A stretch of DNA of 64,000 bases from Allomuricauda sp. ARW1Y1 (lineage in GTDB: Bacteria > Bacteroidota > Bacteroidia > Flavobacteriales > Flavobacteriaceae), in NCBI RefSeq assembly GCF_013407935.1, contig NZ_JACBZU010000005.1:161098-225097 (forward strand), in the 5' to 3' direction. The notes beneath the pieces are model-generated. The model was not told where the DNA came from and did not search any database. It saw nothing but the letters and a program-made list of their open reading frames with translations. Shown here piece after piece: positions 44,357-53,498 of this stretch (positions are counted from its first letter, which is position 1; each line of letters starts with the position of its first letter). The translations under genes and the position numbers were made by a program.

Positions 44357-44504
44357 GTTTTCCCCACAAGTAATTCCAACGGGTTATCAACAGTTCGGCC
44401 AGTTCTGGATTCGCCTTACACCCGCCTTCGGAAAGAACATATTGCTATATAGTTTTTTTCTTAACTGATTTCATTATTTCTTTGCGGTCTAAACACTATT
44501 GACC

Positions 44505-45164
44505 ATGATCAAGGGATTCATTTTTGATTTGGACGGTGTGATCACCGATACGGCCGAACTGCATTATGAAGCTTGGAAGCATTTGTCCGACGATATGGAC
44601 TGGGAATTCAACCGGGAACTCAACGAAAAACTGAGGGGAATCTCCCGAATGGACTCCATAAAGGTAATTATGGACCACAACAATGTTACTTTGGATGATG
44701 CCACGGTAGCGGAACTGGCCACCAAAAAGAACGATATCTATGTGGCAAGCCTTGATCACATGACTCCAGATGACTACCTCCCCGGAGCTCGCGAACTTCT
44801 GACACACCTGCGATCTGAGGGATTCAAGGTTGCCTTGGGCAGTGCTAGCAAGAACGCCGTAAAAGTTTTAAAACAATTGAACGCTACACATTTCTTTGAT
44901 GTGATAGGCGATGGGAACAGCGTCTCCAAAAGCAAACCCGAACCGGACATTTTCCTTTACGCTGCTGAAAAATTGGGACTCCCCCCAGAAAATTGTATTG
45001 TTTTTGAAGATGCTGAAAAAGGTATCGATGCTGCCAAAGCTGGAAAGTTTCATAGTGTTGGTATCGGACCTGAAGAGCGTGTAGGTCACGCGGATATTCG
45101 CTTCAACACCATGAAAGAGGCTACCCTTTTTGAGGTGAAATCACATTTTAAGGAACTGTTTTAG
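44505..45164 (+). CDS. pgmB: Beta-phosphoglucomutase
   Basis: HAD-superfamily beta-phosphoglucomutase, 219 residues from the ATG at 44505. Catalytic Asp8 and Asp10 lie in FDLDGVITDTA, the cap contains LRGISRMDS, the phosphate-binding motif is GSASKNAVKVL and the metal-binding motif FEDAEKGIDAA. It interconverts beta-glucose 1-phosphate and glucose 6-phosphate, usually behind maltose or trehalose phosphorylase; here it stands alone, 41 kb from the glgB/GH31 pair. Ends at a strong terminator. Confidence 0.92.
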   Translation: MIKGFIFDLDGVITDTAELHYEAWKHLSDDMDWEFNRELNEKLRGISRMDSIKVIMDHNNVTLDDATVAELATKKNDIYVASLDHMTPDDYLPGARELLTHLRSEGFKVALGSASKNAVKVLKQLNATHFFDVIGDGNSVSKSKPEPDIFLYAAEKLGLPPENCIVFEDAEKGIDAAKAGKFHSVGIGPEERVGHADIRFNTMKEATLFEVKSHFKELF

Positions 45165-45187
45165 CTCCCTCAAAATTTATAAAAACA

Positions 45188-45217
45188 AAAAGCCCCGGGA
45201 ACCACTCCGGGGCTTTT
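45188..45217 (+). terminator. Terminator of pgmB
   Basis: AAAGCCCCGG paired with CCGGGGCTTT around an eight-base loop, followed by T residues. The A-run on the 5' side may let it work in both directions. Confidence 0.9.
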
Positions 45218-45376
45218 CAATAAAATCAAAACCAACCTAAACATATGAGTTAACCAACTCAAAATTTAAATTTTCATAGCTATTTACGGTAATGGAACAA
45301 CCTGGAAGGAAAATACCCTACCAAGGTTTTCAATTTTTTTAGAAAATAACCAAATAGAAAAGTTTAGGGTGCTACC

Positions 45377-46981
45377 CTATTCGTGACGAATAATGGTAAA
45401 ATCTTTGGAAAATGGGTCCAGCGTTTTCAACAACAACGGAATAAGGTTTTCACCCATGTGCAGGTACATTTCGGAAAAATTGAGTTGCCTTTCCTGTAAG
45501 GATTGATTGGGAAACAATTCATTCTGCAGCTCAGTCAGGCGAACTACATGGTCCTTTAGCTTCCGCTTTTGGGCCCGCAACAAACGCTTTTCCAAATTGT
45601 CCAAACCCTTTTTTTGTTTCACTTCTTGGGCCTTTACGGCACCCAAAAAGCTTTTGTCCGTTTTCTCGGCCAGCTCGTACATGTGCTGAAATTGTTCTTC
45701 CAACAACTTTTTCTGGGGCGAGAAATCAATATCTATGTTGGAAATATCCCGAATTTTCTTGTTAATTAGTGAATGCTGCTTCATGAACAAATGGGATACC
45801 TTTAGGCCCATCCGCTCCACTTTTTCCGATTGTTTTTCGGTAATCAGCAAAGCTGAATTGCGCAACATCAGCATCGGAAACGTAACTCCCACCTCATCAA
45901 AATAGGACTTGAGTTCCAACCAATAGGCCAACTCCCCTCCTCCTCCAATGTAGCACAGGTTGGGCAGGATCACTTCTTGATAGAGTGGACGTGCCACCAC
46001 GTTGGGCGAAAATCGTTCGGGATGTTCTTCCAGTTCCGCTAGGAGTTCTTCCTCCGTAAAGTCCAAATGGGTATTGATCACATGGTATTTCCCCTTTTTG
46101 AGGATAATACGTTCCCTGAGGCCATCTTCCAGATAAAAATAGTTGATTTCCCTAGGGTTTACTTGAATGGTGTAATCCGAAGAAGCCTGCTGCAAAGCCT
46201 CGATGGTCTTATTTATTTTTTGATACGGAACGTGCTCCAGCATATCCGCTTTGGCATAGGGCACCAATAGTTTTTTTAGCGCCTTGTCATCACCGTCAAC
46301 AATCACCAGCCCTTCTTCCCCAAAGAGGGCGTTCGCCAGATAGCGGGTGGCTTCGGTCAATGTATCGTGCTCCAAGTAAGCCTTTTGGAACAGGGATTTT
46401 AAATCGTCCGTTAGACCCAAATGGCCCAGTTCGGCCGCAAATACATCAAAAACCTCTTCCAGACCCTCGGTGGAAAGTCGGCCTACCGCTCCAGAAGCTT
46501 TTTTGTTCCAGAGGACCTTTTTGCCATGTAGGTTGAAATAGTTGATTTCCTCAAAATCATGGTCTTCCGTAGCCATCCAATACACAGGCACAAAATGGTT
46601 GCTGGGATATTGCTTGTTCAGCTTTTTGGCCAGATTGATGGTAGATATGATTTTATATAAAAAGTATAAGGGTCCCGTAAACAAGTTCAATTGATGCCCG
46701 GTCACCACGGTAAAGGTGGTCTCCTTTTGAAGGGCCTCCATATTTTTTTGGGTCGCTTTGGAAGCGTCGATACCGTGATACTGGTTCTTTAGGACTTGGA
46801 CCAGCACAGTGCGATTTTCTTTGGGGAAGTTGGCCATCTTCTCTTTAATCTGCGCCTCAAAATTTTCGGCCAGCGGATATCGATTATAAAAAGGAGTCAA
46901 TCCTTCTTTCTGTTCCAAATAATCGCAAATCAGTTGGGAAAAATAACCCGTCTCCCTAAAGGGTATACATTCTACTTCCAT
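45377..46981 (-). CDS. bshC: Bacillithiol biosynthesis cysteine-adding enzyme
   Basis: BshC adds cysteine to glucosaminyl-malate, the last step in bacillithiol synthesis. 534 residues, the full length for the family: Rossmann-like core with TVVTGHQLNLFTGPLYFLYKIIS near 95-117 and YWMATEDHDFEEINYF near 135-150, GGGGELAYWLE near 345, and a long C-terminal coiled coil (about 410-490, rich in Lys, Glu and Leu). Shows that this Gram-negative uses bacillithiol as its low-molecular-weight thiol; bshA and bshB are not in the window. -7 box TATCTTTG at 47002-47009. Confidence 0.94.
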   Translation of the reverse strand: MEVECIPFRETGYFSQLICDYLEQKEGLTPFYNRYPLAENFEAQIKEKMANFPKENRTVLVQVLKNQYHGIDASKATQKNMEALQKETTFTVVTGHQLNLFTGPLYFLYKIISTINLAKKLNKQYPSNHFVPVYWMATEDHDFEEINYFNLHGKKVLWNKKASGAVGRLSTEGLEEVFDVFAAELGHLGLTDDLKSLFQKAYLEHDTLTEATRYLANALFGEEGLVIVDGDDKALKKLLVPYAKADMLEHVPYQKINKTIEALQQASSDYTIQVNPREINYFYLEDGLRERIILKKGKYHVINTHLDFTEEELLAELEEHPERFSPNVVARPLYQEVILPNLCYIGGGGELAYWLELKSYFDEVGVTFPMLMLRNSALLITEKQSEKVERMGLKVSHLFMKQHSLINKKIRDISNIDIDFSPQKKLLEEQFQHMYELAEKTDKSFLGAVKAQEVKQKKGLDNLEKRLLRAQKRKLKDHVVRLTELQNELFPNQSLQERQLNFSEMYLHMGENLIPLLLKTLDPFSKDFTIIRHE

Positions 46982-47001
46982 TCAATCGCTAATGAGGTGT
47001 T

Positions 47002-47009
47002 CAAAGATA
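47002..47009 (-). promoter_or_regulatory. -7 box of bshC
   Basis: TATCTTTG on the minus strand, perfect match, about 20 bp from the ATG at 46981. Confidence 0.5.
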
Positions 47010-47111
47010 AGTCTCTTCTTTTTTTCTGTTCCTAAAAATACGTTAATTGAATTTTACACCATTTTATACTCCAACCGTTCAAAAAATTAGGCATCTGCCT
47101 CAATTTATTAG

Positions 47112-47119
47112 TAGATTTG
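47112..47119 (+). promoter_or_regulatory. -7 box of the M14 peptidase gene
   Basis: TAGATTTG, perfect match, 21 bp before the ATG at 47141. It also shows that the in-frame codon upstream at 47117 is not the start. Confidence 0.5.
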
Positions 47120-47140
47120 GTCGAACCAATTAACCCAAGC

Positions 47141-49588
47141 ATGACCAGATTTTTATTTTCTCTCGCTCTTTTAGTATCCGTTTCGGTATCTGCACAACAA
47201 TTAAAATCCCCATCAGAATTTTTGGGATACGAACTCGGGACACAATTCAGTCGTCATCACGAAGTGGTGGATTACTACGAATACTTGGCCGAAGCCGCCC
47301 CCGACAGGGTAAAGTTAACGGTCTACGGCCAGACCAACGAGCGGAGACCTCTCATTTTGGCCTATGTATCCTCAGCGGAAAACCTCTCCAATTTGGAGAA
47401 CATCCGTCAGGAGCACTTAAAGGATACCGAGGGCACTGGAAATTCAAACAAAGCTATTGTATGGTTAAGCTACAACGTACACGGCAACGAGAGTGTAAGC
47501 ACCGAAGCTTCCATGAAGACCATTTACGAATTGTTGACCAACAAAAGTTCCTATTTGGAAAACACCGTGGTTATCATGGACCCGTGTATCAATCCAGATG
47601 GCCGGGACCGGTACAGCAACTGGTACAATCAATTCAAAAACACTCCTTACCAGGTGGACCCGAACAGCAAGGAACACCATGAGGGTTGGTGGAGCGGCAG
47701 GAGCAATCACTATATGTTCGATTTGAACCGTGACTGGGCCTGGTTAACGCAGGTGGAAAGCCAGCAGCGTCTCAAGGTGTTCAACCAATGGATGCCTCAT
47801 GTGCATGTCGATTTCCATGAGCAAGGTGTGGACAATCCCTATTATTTTGCACCGGCCGCAGAGCCCTATCATGAAGTGATAACGGATTTCCAACGTGATT
47901 TTCAAGTGACCTTGGGTAGAAACCATGCCAAATATTTTGATGCCAATGGTTGGTTCTATTTTACTAAAGAGGTATTTGACCTATTGTATCCAAGTTATGG
48001 GGATACCTACCCTATGTACAATGGTTCCATTGGGATGACCTACGAACAAGGTGGTAGCGGCAGGGCCGGATTGGGCATTATCACCTCCATTGGCGACACC
48101 TTGACCTTGAAAGACCGGATTGCACATCATTTTACAACGGGGCTCTCTACGGTTGAGGTCTCTTCCCAAAATGCACAAAAACTCAACGAAGAATTTAGAA
48201 AATTCCATCAAAACAAGGCATTTAAGTACAAGAGTTATGTGTTACGAGGAGATAAAGACAAATTGGATGCCCTTAAATCCCTTTTGGAAAAACACAATAT
48301 TGCATACGGTGACCTTGAGAGCGGTTCTTACAAAGGACACAGCTATAGTTCTGGAAATACAGGTAGCCTGACCATCAATAAAAACGGCATGGTCGTATCT
48401 ACAGATCAACCCAAAGGAACCTTGGTAAAAGTGCTGTTCGAACCCAATGCCAAACTTTCGGATTCATTGACGTACGATATCACTGCGTGGTCGCTCCCTT
48501 ATGCGTACGGATTGGATGCCATTGCCTCCACTTCCGCAGTGTCCCCGCAATCAGTACAACAATCCATGGCAAGTTCCAACATCAACAGTGGGAGCTATGC
48601 CTATCTCGCGGATTGGAACAGCATGGAAGACGCCCGCTTTTTGGCAGCATTGCTCAAAGAGGGCATACGGGTTCGCAAAGCGGACCATCCATTTGGCATC
48701 GAGGGCAAGTCCTTTGATCGCGGAACCTTGATCATCACCAAAGGTGATAATGAAAACAAGGAGGATTTTATAACTACTTTGCAATCCGTTGCCCAAAGAT
48801 TCAACAAAGACCTTACGGCGACCAGCACCGGTTTTGTAGACTCAGGAAAAGACTTTGGTTCGTCATCCATACAAATGATTACCAAGCCAAAAATAGCCGT
48901 TTTGTCCGGCGGCCCCACTTCTACCCTACGGTTTGGAGAAATTTGGCACTTTTTTGAACAGCAATTACATTATCCTCTGACCGTAATCGATGATGAATAT
49001 GCCGATAGGGTGGATTTGGACGAGTACCACATTTTGATTTTGCCCGACGGCCGTTATGGCAACCAATTTAACGAAGACAAACTTTCCGAGCTGAAGAGCT
49101 GGGTTCGCCAAGGTGGAAAAATTATAGCCATGGGAGGCTCCATAAATGCCCTTGATGGTGAAAATGGTTTCGGGATCAAACAAAAGAAAATGGAAAGGGA
49201 TACCAGTGAAAATTCCCCACAACCTTATGAAGATTGGGAGAGGGAACGCATCAAGGGAGCTATTACAGGAGCCATCTTCAAAACAAAGGTGGACAATTCC
49301 AATCCTTTGGCCTATGGATACGGTTCAGATTATTTTACCTTGAAATTGGGCAGCAGCGCATTCGAGTATCTCGACAATGGCAACGCGGTGTACTTGGAGC
49401 AAAATACCAAACCGTTTTCAGGTTTTGCCGGCATAGAAGCCCAAAAACGGATTTCGGAAACCCTAATTTATGGGGTGGAAAACTACGGTCGCGGCCAGGT
49501 TATCTATATGGTGGACAACCCGCTCTTCCGAGGGTTTTGGGAAAACGGAAAACTGTTTTTTGCCAATGCCCTTTTTATGGTAGACTAG
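47141..49588 (+). CDS. Exported M14-family zinc carboxypeptidase
   Basis: Large secreted metallopeptidase, 815 residues from the ATG at 47141, with signal peptide MTRFLFSLALLVSVSVSAQ. The M14 domain covers about 30-370: zinc ligands His114 and Glu117 (NVHGNES) and His226 (VDFHEQG), DPCINPDGRDR near 147-157 and MTYEQGG near 300. The C-terminal half includes a domain (about 570-690) with a GATase-like fold pattern (AVLSGGPTSTLRFGEIW, ILILPDGRYG, GGKIIAMGG). Likely trims peptides in the periplasm or outside the cell. Followed by a CarboxypepD_reg-like protein and an LD-carboxypeptidase, making a peptidase-rich block. Confidence 0.92.
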   Translation: MTRFLFSLALLVSVSVSAQQLKSPSEFLGYELGTQFSRHHEVVDYYEYLAEAAPDRVKLTVYGQTNERRPLILAYVSSAENLSNLENIRQEHLKDTEGTGNSNKAIVWLSYNVHGNESVSTEASMKTIYELLTNKSSYLENTVVIMDPCINPDGRDRYSNWYNQFKNTPYQVDPNSKEHHEGWWSGRSNHYMFDLNRDWAWLTQVESQQRLKVFNQWMPHVHVDFHEQGVDNPYYFAPAAEPYHEVITDFQRDFQVTLGRNHAKYFDANGWFYFTKEVFDLLYPSYGDTYPMYNGSIGMTYEQGGSGRAGLGIITSIGDTLTLKDRIAHHFTTGLSTVEVSSQNAQKLNEEFRKFHQNKAFKYKSYVLRGDKDKLDALKSLLEKHNIAYGDLESGSYKGHSYSSGNTGSLTINKNGMVVSTDQPKGTLVKVLFEPNAKLSDSLTYDITAWSLPYAYGLDAIASTSAVSPQSVQQSMASSNINSGSYAYLADWNSMEDARFLAALLKEGIRVRKADHPFGIEGKSFDRGTLIITKGDNENKEDFITTLQSVAQRFNKDLTATSTGFVDSGKDFGSSSIQMITKPKIAVLSGGPTSTLRFGEIWHFFEQQLHYPLTVIDDEYADRVDLDEYHILILPDGRYGNQFNEDKLSELKSWVRQGGKIIAMGGSINALDGENGFGIKQKKMERDTSENSPQPYEDWERERIKGAITGAIFKTKVDNSNPLAYGYGSDYFTLKLGSSAFEYLDNGNAVYLEQNTKPFSGFAGIEAQKRISETLIYGVENYGRGQVIYMVDNPLFRGFWENGKLFFANALFMVD

Positions 49589-49667
49589 GTAGGCTTAACG
49601 GTTGATATGTAGAGAATTGTTTGGTTTTTTAACGAAATCCAAGAAAGAGGGTATGTTCATTTTTTTG

Positions 49668-49675
49668 TATCTTTA
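49668..49675 (+). promoter_or_regulatory. -7-like box of the 49681 gene
   Basis: TATCTTTA, one mismatch to TAnnTTTG, ending five bases before the ATG. The surrounding 18 bases (49661-49678) are identical to 12910-12927 upstream of the M20 amidohydrolase gene, suggesting a shared promoter type. Confidence 0.4.
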
Positions 49676-49680
49676 GTAGA

Positions 49681-51024
49681 ATGGAAAAAAAGAAAATTGC
49701 ACCTATGTCACCTATCAACCCATCATTGATTTTAAAACCAAAACTCAACTCGTTGCCCATTGTGGCCCTATTGGCCATGCTATTCATCAATCCCTTTCAG
49801 GGACTGGCCTTACAGGAAGAAGCTTCGCCCGTGGAGTACAATGAATATAGCGGTGAGGTTAAAGAAGAATCAAGCAATAAATCCTTGGTCTTTGCTACCC
49901 TTACTGTAGAGGGAACCAATATTAGTACCATTACCAACACGGAGGGCAACTTCCTTTTAAAGGTCCCTAAGGAACACCTTGATAAAAACGTAATCGTTTC
50001 CTTTTTGGGATACAGGACCAAGCAAATCCCTATTGCAAGCCTGCAACGCGAAAAGAACGAAATCTATCTTGAAGTATCCGCGACCCAATTATCCGAAGTG
50101 AACATCAACGCTCCAAAGGATGCCATGGCACTCTTTAGGGAAACCTTGAAAAATAGAGGAGAAAATTATTTTACCGATCCCACTTTGATGACAGCCTTCT
50201 ATCGGGAAACCATCAAAAGAAGAAGAAAGAATGTATCCTTAGCAGAAGCCGTGGTCAATGTCTATAAAACGCCATATAATATCAACAGGGAAGATGCCGT
50301 GGAACTTTACAAAGCAAGAAAAAGCACGGACTACAGTAAACTGGACACCGTGGCCCTTAAACTGCAAGGCGGGCCTTACAATACGCTCTATGTGGATTTG
50401 ATGAAGTATCCAGAATATATTTTTTCGGAAGAAATGATGGAAGATTACAAATTCACATTTGACCGTTCCACCCGTACCAACGATCAATTGATCTATGTCA
50501 TCAAGTTTGATCAACGACCAGATGTGCTGGAGCCGCTTTATCGTGGGGAGATCTATATTGATGTGGACAAGAAAATTATGACAGGCGCCATATTTTCGCT
50601 GAACATTACGGACAGGGATATGGCCGCACAACTTTTTGTCCGCAAAAAACCGGCGAAAGTCGACGTTTGGCCCACAGAAGTATCCTACCGCGTGGATTAC
50701 CGGGAAAAAGACGGAAAATGGTTTTATGGCTACAGCAGCGTTTTCATGGAATTTAAAGTGGACTGGGCCGATAAATGGTTCAATTCACAATACAGCATGA
50801 CCGCTGAAATGGCCGTTACCGACTGGGAAAAGGTCGGCAAGGACGAAAGACCGAAATATCGCCAACGGATACGTAAATCCGTCATCTTAAGTGATGAGGC
50901 TTCAGGTTTCTCTGACCCCGATTTCTGGGGAGAGTACAACATCATTGAACCCGAAAAATCCATTGAATCGGCCATTAGAAAGATTCAAAGACAACTTCGG
51001 CGAGAGGAACGCAGCAGCGATTAA
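49681..51024 (+). CDS. CarboxypepD_reg-like domain protein (DUF5686-type)
   Basis: Envelope protein of 447 residues. The N-terminus is long (hydrophobic segment about 26-44 ending in LALQ), probably a signal sequence with an extended n-region, or the start is Met9. A carboxypeptidase-D regulatory-like beta-sandwich domain follows (about 57-135: FATLTVEGTNISTITNTEGNFLLKVP). The remainder (145-447) is beta-rich with FYRETIKRRRKNVSLAEAVVNVYK, as in DUF5686-type outer-membrane-associated proteins, but lacks the large C-terminal barrel. Function unknown. Confidence 0.83.
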   Translation: MEKKKIAPMSPINPSLILKPKLNSLPIVALLAMLFINPFQGLALQEEASPVEYNEYSGEVKEESSNKSLVFATLTVEGTNISTITNTEGNFLLKVPKEHLDKNVIVSFLGYRTKQIPIASLQREKNEIYLEVSATQLSEVNINAPKDAMALFRETLKNRGENYFTDPTLMTAFYRETIKRRRKNVSLAEAVVNVYKTPYNINREDAVELYKARKSTDYSKLDTVALKLQGGPYNTLYVDLMKYPEYIFSEEMMEDYKFTFDRSTRTNDQLIYVIKFDQRPDVLEPLYRGEIYIDVDKKIMTGAIFSLNITDRDMAAQLFVRKKPAKVDVWPTEVSYRVDYREKDGKWFYGYSSVFMEFKVDWADKWFNSQYSMTAEMAVTDWEKVGKDERPKYRQRIRKSVILSDEASGFSDPDFWGEYNIIEPEKSIESAIRKIQRQLRREERSSD

Positions 51025-51056
51025 TCCCATTTCTACCATCTATCTATTTGGATTTT

Positions 51057-51064
51057 TATCTTTG
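51057..51064 (+). promoter_or_regulatory. -7 box of the S66 peptidase gene
   Basis: TATCTTTG, perfect match, 20 bp before the ATG at 51085. No -33 TTG at 19-21 bp. Confidence 0.45.
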
Positions 51065-51084
51065 TGGTGCCTAATCCCATATAA

Positions 51085-52137
51085 ATGTCCAAAAGAAGAA
51101 ATTTTCTAAAATCGGCCACTGCCCTTGGTGCAGCCACCCTTTTGCATCAAACTGGATGGAGTAATGCCCCCTTAGCCAAACCGTTGCCCAAAATAAAGCC
51201 CAAACGCCTACAAATGGGCGATACTATTGGCTTGGTAGCTCCTGGGTTTGCTTTGGATACAGAGTCCATATATCTAGCGGTAGATACCCTTAAAAAAATG
51301 GGGTTCAAGGCATTTTATACAGAACGGATAGAAGGCAATCACGGCTATTTTAGCAATACGGACGAAGAACGGGCGAAGGACATCAACGAGATGTTTGCCA
51401 ATCCTGATATTGATGGTATACTCTGTGCCCGAGGCGGTTATGGATGCACCCGAATTTTGGATTTATTGGACTACGAGACCATCGCAAACAACCCTAAGGC
51501 ATTTATTGGCTTTAGCGATATCACCGCGCTTATCAACACCTTTTATAAAAAGACGGGACTTGTTTGTTTTCATGGACCCGTGGGCAAAACATTGGACGAT
51601 GAGTATAGCCAAGCCTATTTCAAAAAAGTTTTAATGGAGCCCCAAGAAGTGCTTCCCATTAAAAATGCCATTCTGGAAGACCCCAAACAGTACCGAAACA
51701 GCGAGTATTACAGGTATACCATTACACCCGGAATGGCAGAGGGTGAACTCGTTGGCGGAAGTTTATCGTTGGTAACGGCCATGATTGGCACCCCTTATGA
51801 AATTGATTTCACCGACCGTATCGTTTTTTTGGAAGATGTGGAGGAAGCTCCCTACCGAATCGACCGTATGCTGACCCAACTCACCCAAGTGGACACCTTT
51901 TTAAAAGCCAAGGGAATCGTATTTGGGGTATGCAAAGGATGTGACCGCAAACGGACCACGGATAATTTCACCCTTAAAGAAGTGATAACGGACAGGATTG
52001 CACCTTTGGGCATCCCTGCCGTGTATGGGATGAGTTTTGGGCACATTCCACAGAATGCAACGCTTCCCATTGGTATCTTGGCCCGGTTAAATGCCTACAA
52101 AAAGCAGCTTCGTTTACTGGAAGCAGCCGTGTGTTAA
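51085..52137 (+). CDS. S66 family LD-carboxypeptidase
   Basis: Serine peptidase of family S66 (LdcA/MccF), 350 residues, which removes the terminal D-Ala from murein tetrapeptides in recycling, or hydrolyses related amides. The nucleophile Ser144 is in IGFSDITAL, preceded by ARGGYG (115-120); the catalytic Glu is in EDVEEAPYRIDR and the His in FGHIPQNATLPIG near the end. A twin-arginine-like signal (SKRRNFLKSATALGAATLL) implies export in folded form, unlike the cytoplasmic E. coli LdcA. Third consecutive envelope gene in this block. Confidence 0.92.
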   Translation: MSKRRNFLKSATALGAATLLHQTGWSNAPLAKPLPKIKPKRLQMGDTIGLVAPGFALDTESIYLAVDTLKKMGFKAFYTERIEGNHGYFSNTDEERAKDINEMFANPDIDGILCARGGYGCTRILDLLDYETIANNPKAFIGFSDITALINTFYKKTGLVCFHGPVGKTLDDEYSQAYFKKVLMEPQEVLPIKNAILEDPKQYRNSEYYRYTITPGMAEGELVGGSLSLVTAMIGTPYEIDFTDRIVFLEDVEEAPYRIDRMLTQLTQVDTFLKAKGIVFGVCKGCDRKRTTDNFTLKEVITDRIAPLGIPAVYGMSFGHIPQNATLPIGILARLNAYKKQLRLLEAAVC

Positions 52138-52169
52138 CGAAGCGTCATTGTACACCCATTTGGCAATCA

Positions 52170-52183
52170 ATCATTTAAATGAT
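52170..52183. promoter_or_regulatory. Perfect 14-bp palindrome upstream of the protease module
   Basis: ATCATTTAAATGAT, a perfect inverted repeat 109 bp before the first gene of the module, followed by TTTG and an A-run. It could be an operator for a dimeric regulator; no matching regulator is adjacent. Confidence 0.4.
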
Positions 52184-52291
52184 GTTTGCTTTAAAAAAAA
52201 TACGATATTAGCACATTGTTTTTCTTCAACCTCTAAAGAACGACAAATCAACCTCACCCAAATCTGATTTGTTAATTCTTAACCTATACTA

Positions 52292-53482
52292 ATGTCACAT
52301 GTACTACCTAGGTTCTCCAGACCTATTAAAAGCAAGGGTAATCCACACATGGATGTATCCTACTGGAGCAAGGCAATGGATGCCTACGATGCCAAAAATT
52401 ACAGGCAGGCCCTATTGGAAACTATCAATTACATCAATTCAAATGTGTTGCGGGACCAATCTTTGGACGATGATATCCAAATTGTTCATGGGCAAGGTTC
52501 AGCAGAAATACGCATCTCCATATCGCAGGAAATGTTTTCAGTGAAGGCCCCCTTTGTAAAAATCACGGAGAACACCAACAAGGTACCTCTATTCAGAAAA
52601 GTGGCGGAAATCAATTTCAATCCGTTGACCCTAGCCCAAATTCGTCGCAAACAAGATGTTTTATGGTTTGAGTATGAGACCCCAATTGCCCTTTGTCAAC
52701 CGTACAAGGTATACGATGTATTGAATGAGATAAGTACAAATACCGATCATTATGATGATGAGTTTATAGAAAAATATCAGGCTGAATTCTTCGCTACTCC
52801 AAAGACAACCCCCTTATCCGATGACGAAAAAGATACCGTTTGGCAGCAGATTCAAGAGGTTTTCGAGGACTATGAAAAGTTCAGTAAGGAATTTAAGGAA
52901 AAGAGATGGAACGATTATCAATGGGATATTACAGTATTGTCCCTTCTAAAAATCGTGAACATGTCCTGCGTTCATGGAACGCTCCGAACCAAGCTGGAGG
53001 AATATGTCTTCAACCTCTTTAATGGTCAGATTGATTTCAACTTTAGGATTGATAAAGGAACAAACTTCATGCAGAAGCTACTTGCAAAATCCAAGGAGGA
53101 GTTTATGCAGGATATGTATCATGCAGAATCATTGATTTCCCTCAAGTGGAGAAGTTCTAACGAAATATTGCAGAACCACGCCAAAAGTATGGAAACCCAC
53201 GTGGAACGCTATATTAATGAAAACAATCAGTTGATGCTCTGCTATTACCTTCAGTCCGCTTTTTTAAAAATGATTTATGACTACAACATGGAGGAACAAC
53301 ATCAAAATGCCATTTACGATGTGCTCGAAAGAGTTTCAAGCAAGAGCCTGGACGAAGCCCGTCCGCTTTTGCTGCAAACGTATTATGCCTTTTTGGACGG
53401 GACCGCAGGTGAAACAGTTATTGCAAGTGCCACATCATCCACCAAAAAAGGAAAAGGTTTCTTTTCAAAATTTTTTAGCTAA
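52292..53482 (+). CDS. Cytosolic partner protein of the 53499 protease, unknown family
   Basis: Protein of 396 residues without signal peptide or membrane helix. Met1 at 52292 and Met20 at 52349 are both possible starts. Visible layout: a TPR-like helix pair (about 20-50, WSKAMDAYDAKNYRQALLET), then an alpha/beta domain (about 60-165) with GQGSAEIRISISQEMFSVKAP and ENPIALCQPY-type strands, and a long helical C-terminal part (175-375) ending in a basic tail KKGKGFFSKFF. The 66-165 segment aligns by eye with residues 252-346 of the next protein (shared GSA, RI, E-V-P, N-P and D-DD-F positions), a YbjN/type III chaperone-like pattern. 16 bp from the protease gene, so one operon. Function unknown. 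Confidence 0.8.
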   Translation: MSHVLPRFSRPIKSKGNPHMDVSYWSKAMDAYDAKNYRQALLETINYINSNVLRDQSLDDDIQIVHGQGSAEIRISISQEMFSVKAPFVKITENTNKVPLFRKVAEINFNPLTLAQIRRKQDVLWFEYETPIALCQPYKVYDVLNEISTNTDHYDDEFIEKYQAEFFATPKTTPLSDDEKDTVWQQIQEVFEDYEKFSKEFKEKRWNDYQWDITVLSLLKIVNMSCVHGTLRTKLEEYVFNLFNGQIDFNFRIDKGTNFMQKLLAKSKEEFMQDMYHAESLISLKWRSSNEILQNHAKSMETHVERYINENNQLMLCYYLQSAFLKMIYDYNMEEQHQNAIYDVLERVSSKSLDEARPLLLQTYYAFLDGTAGETVIASATSSTKKGKGFFSKFFS

Positions 53483-53498
53483 CCAGAAATAAAAGACC

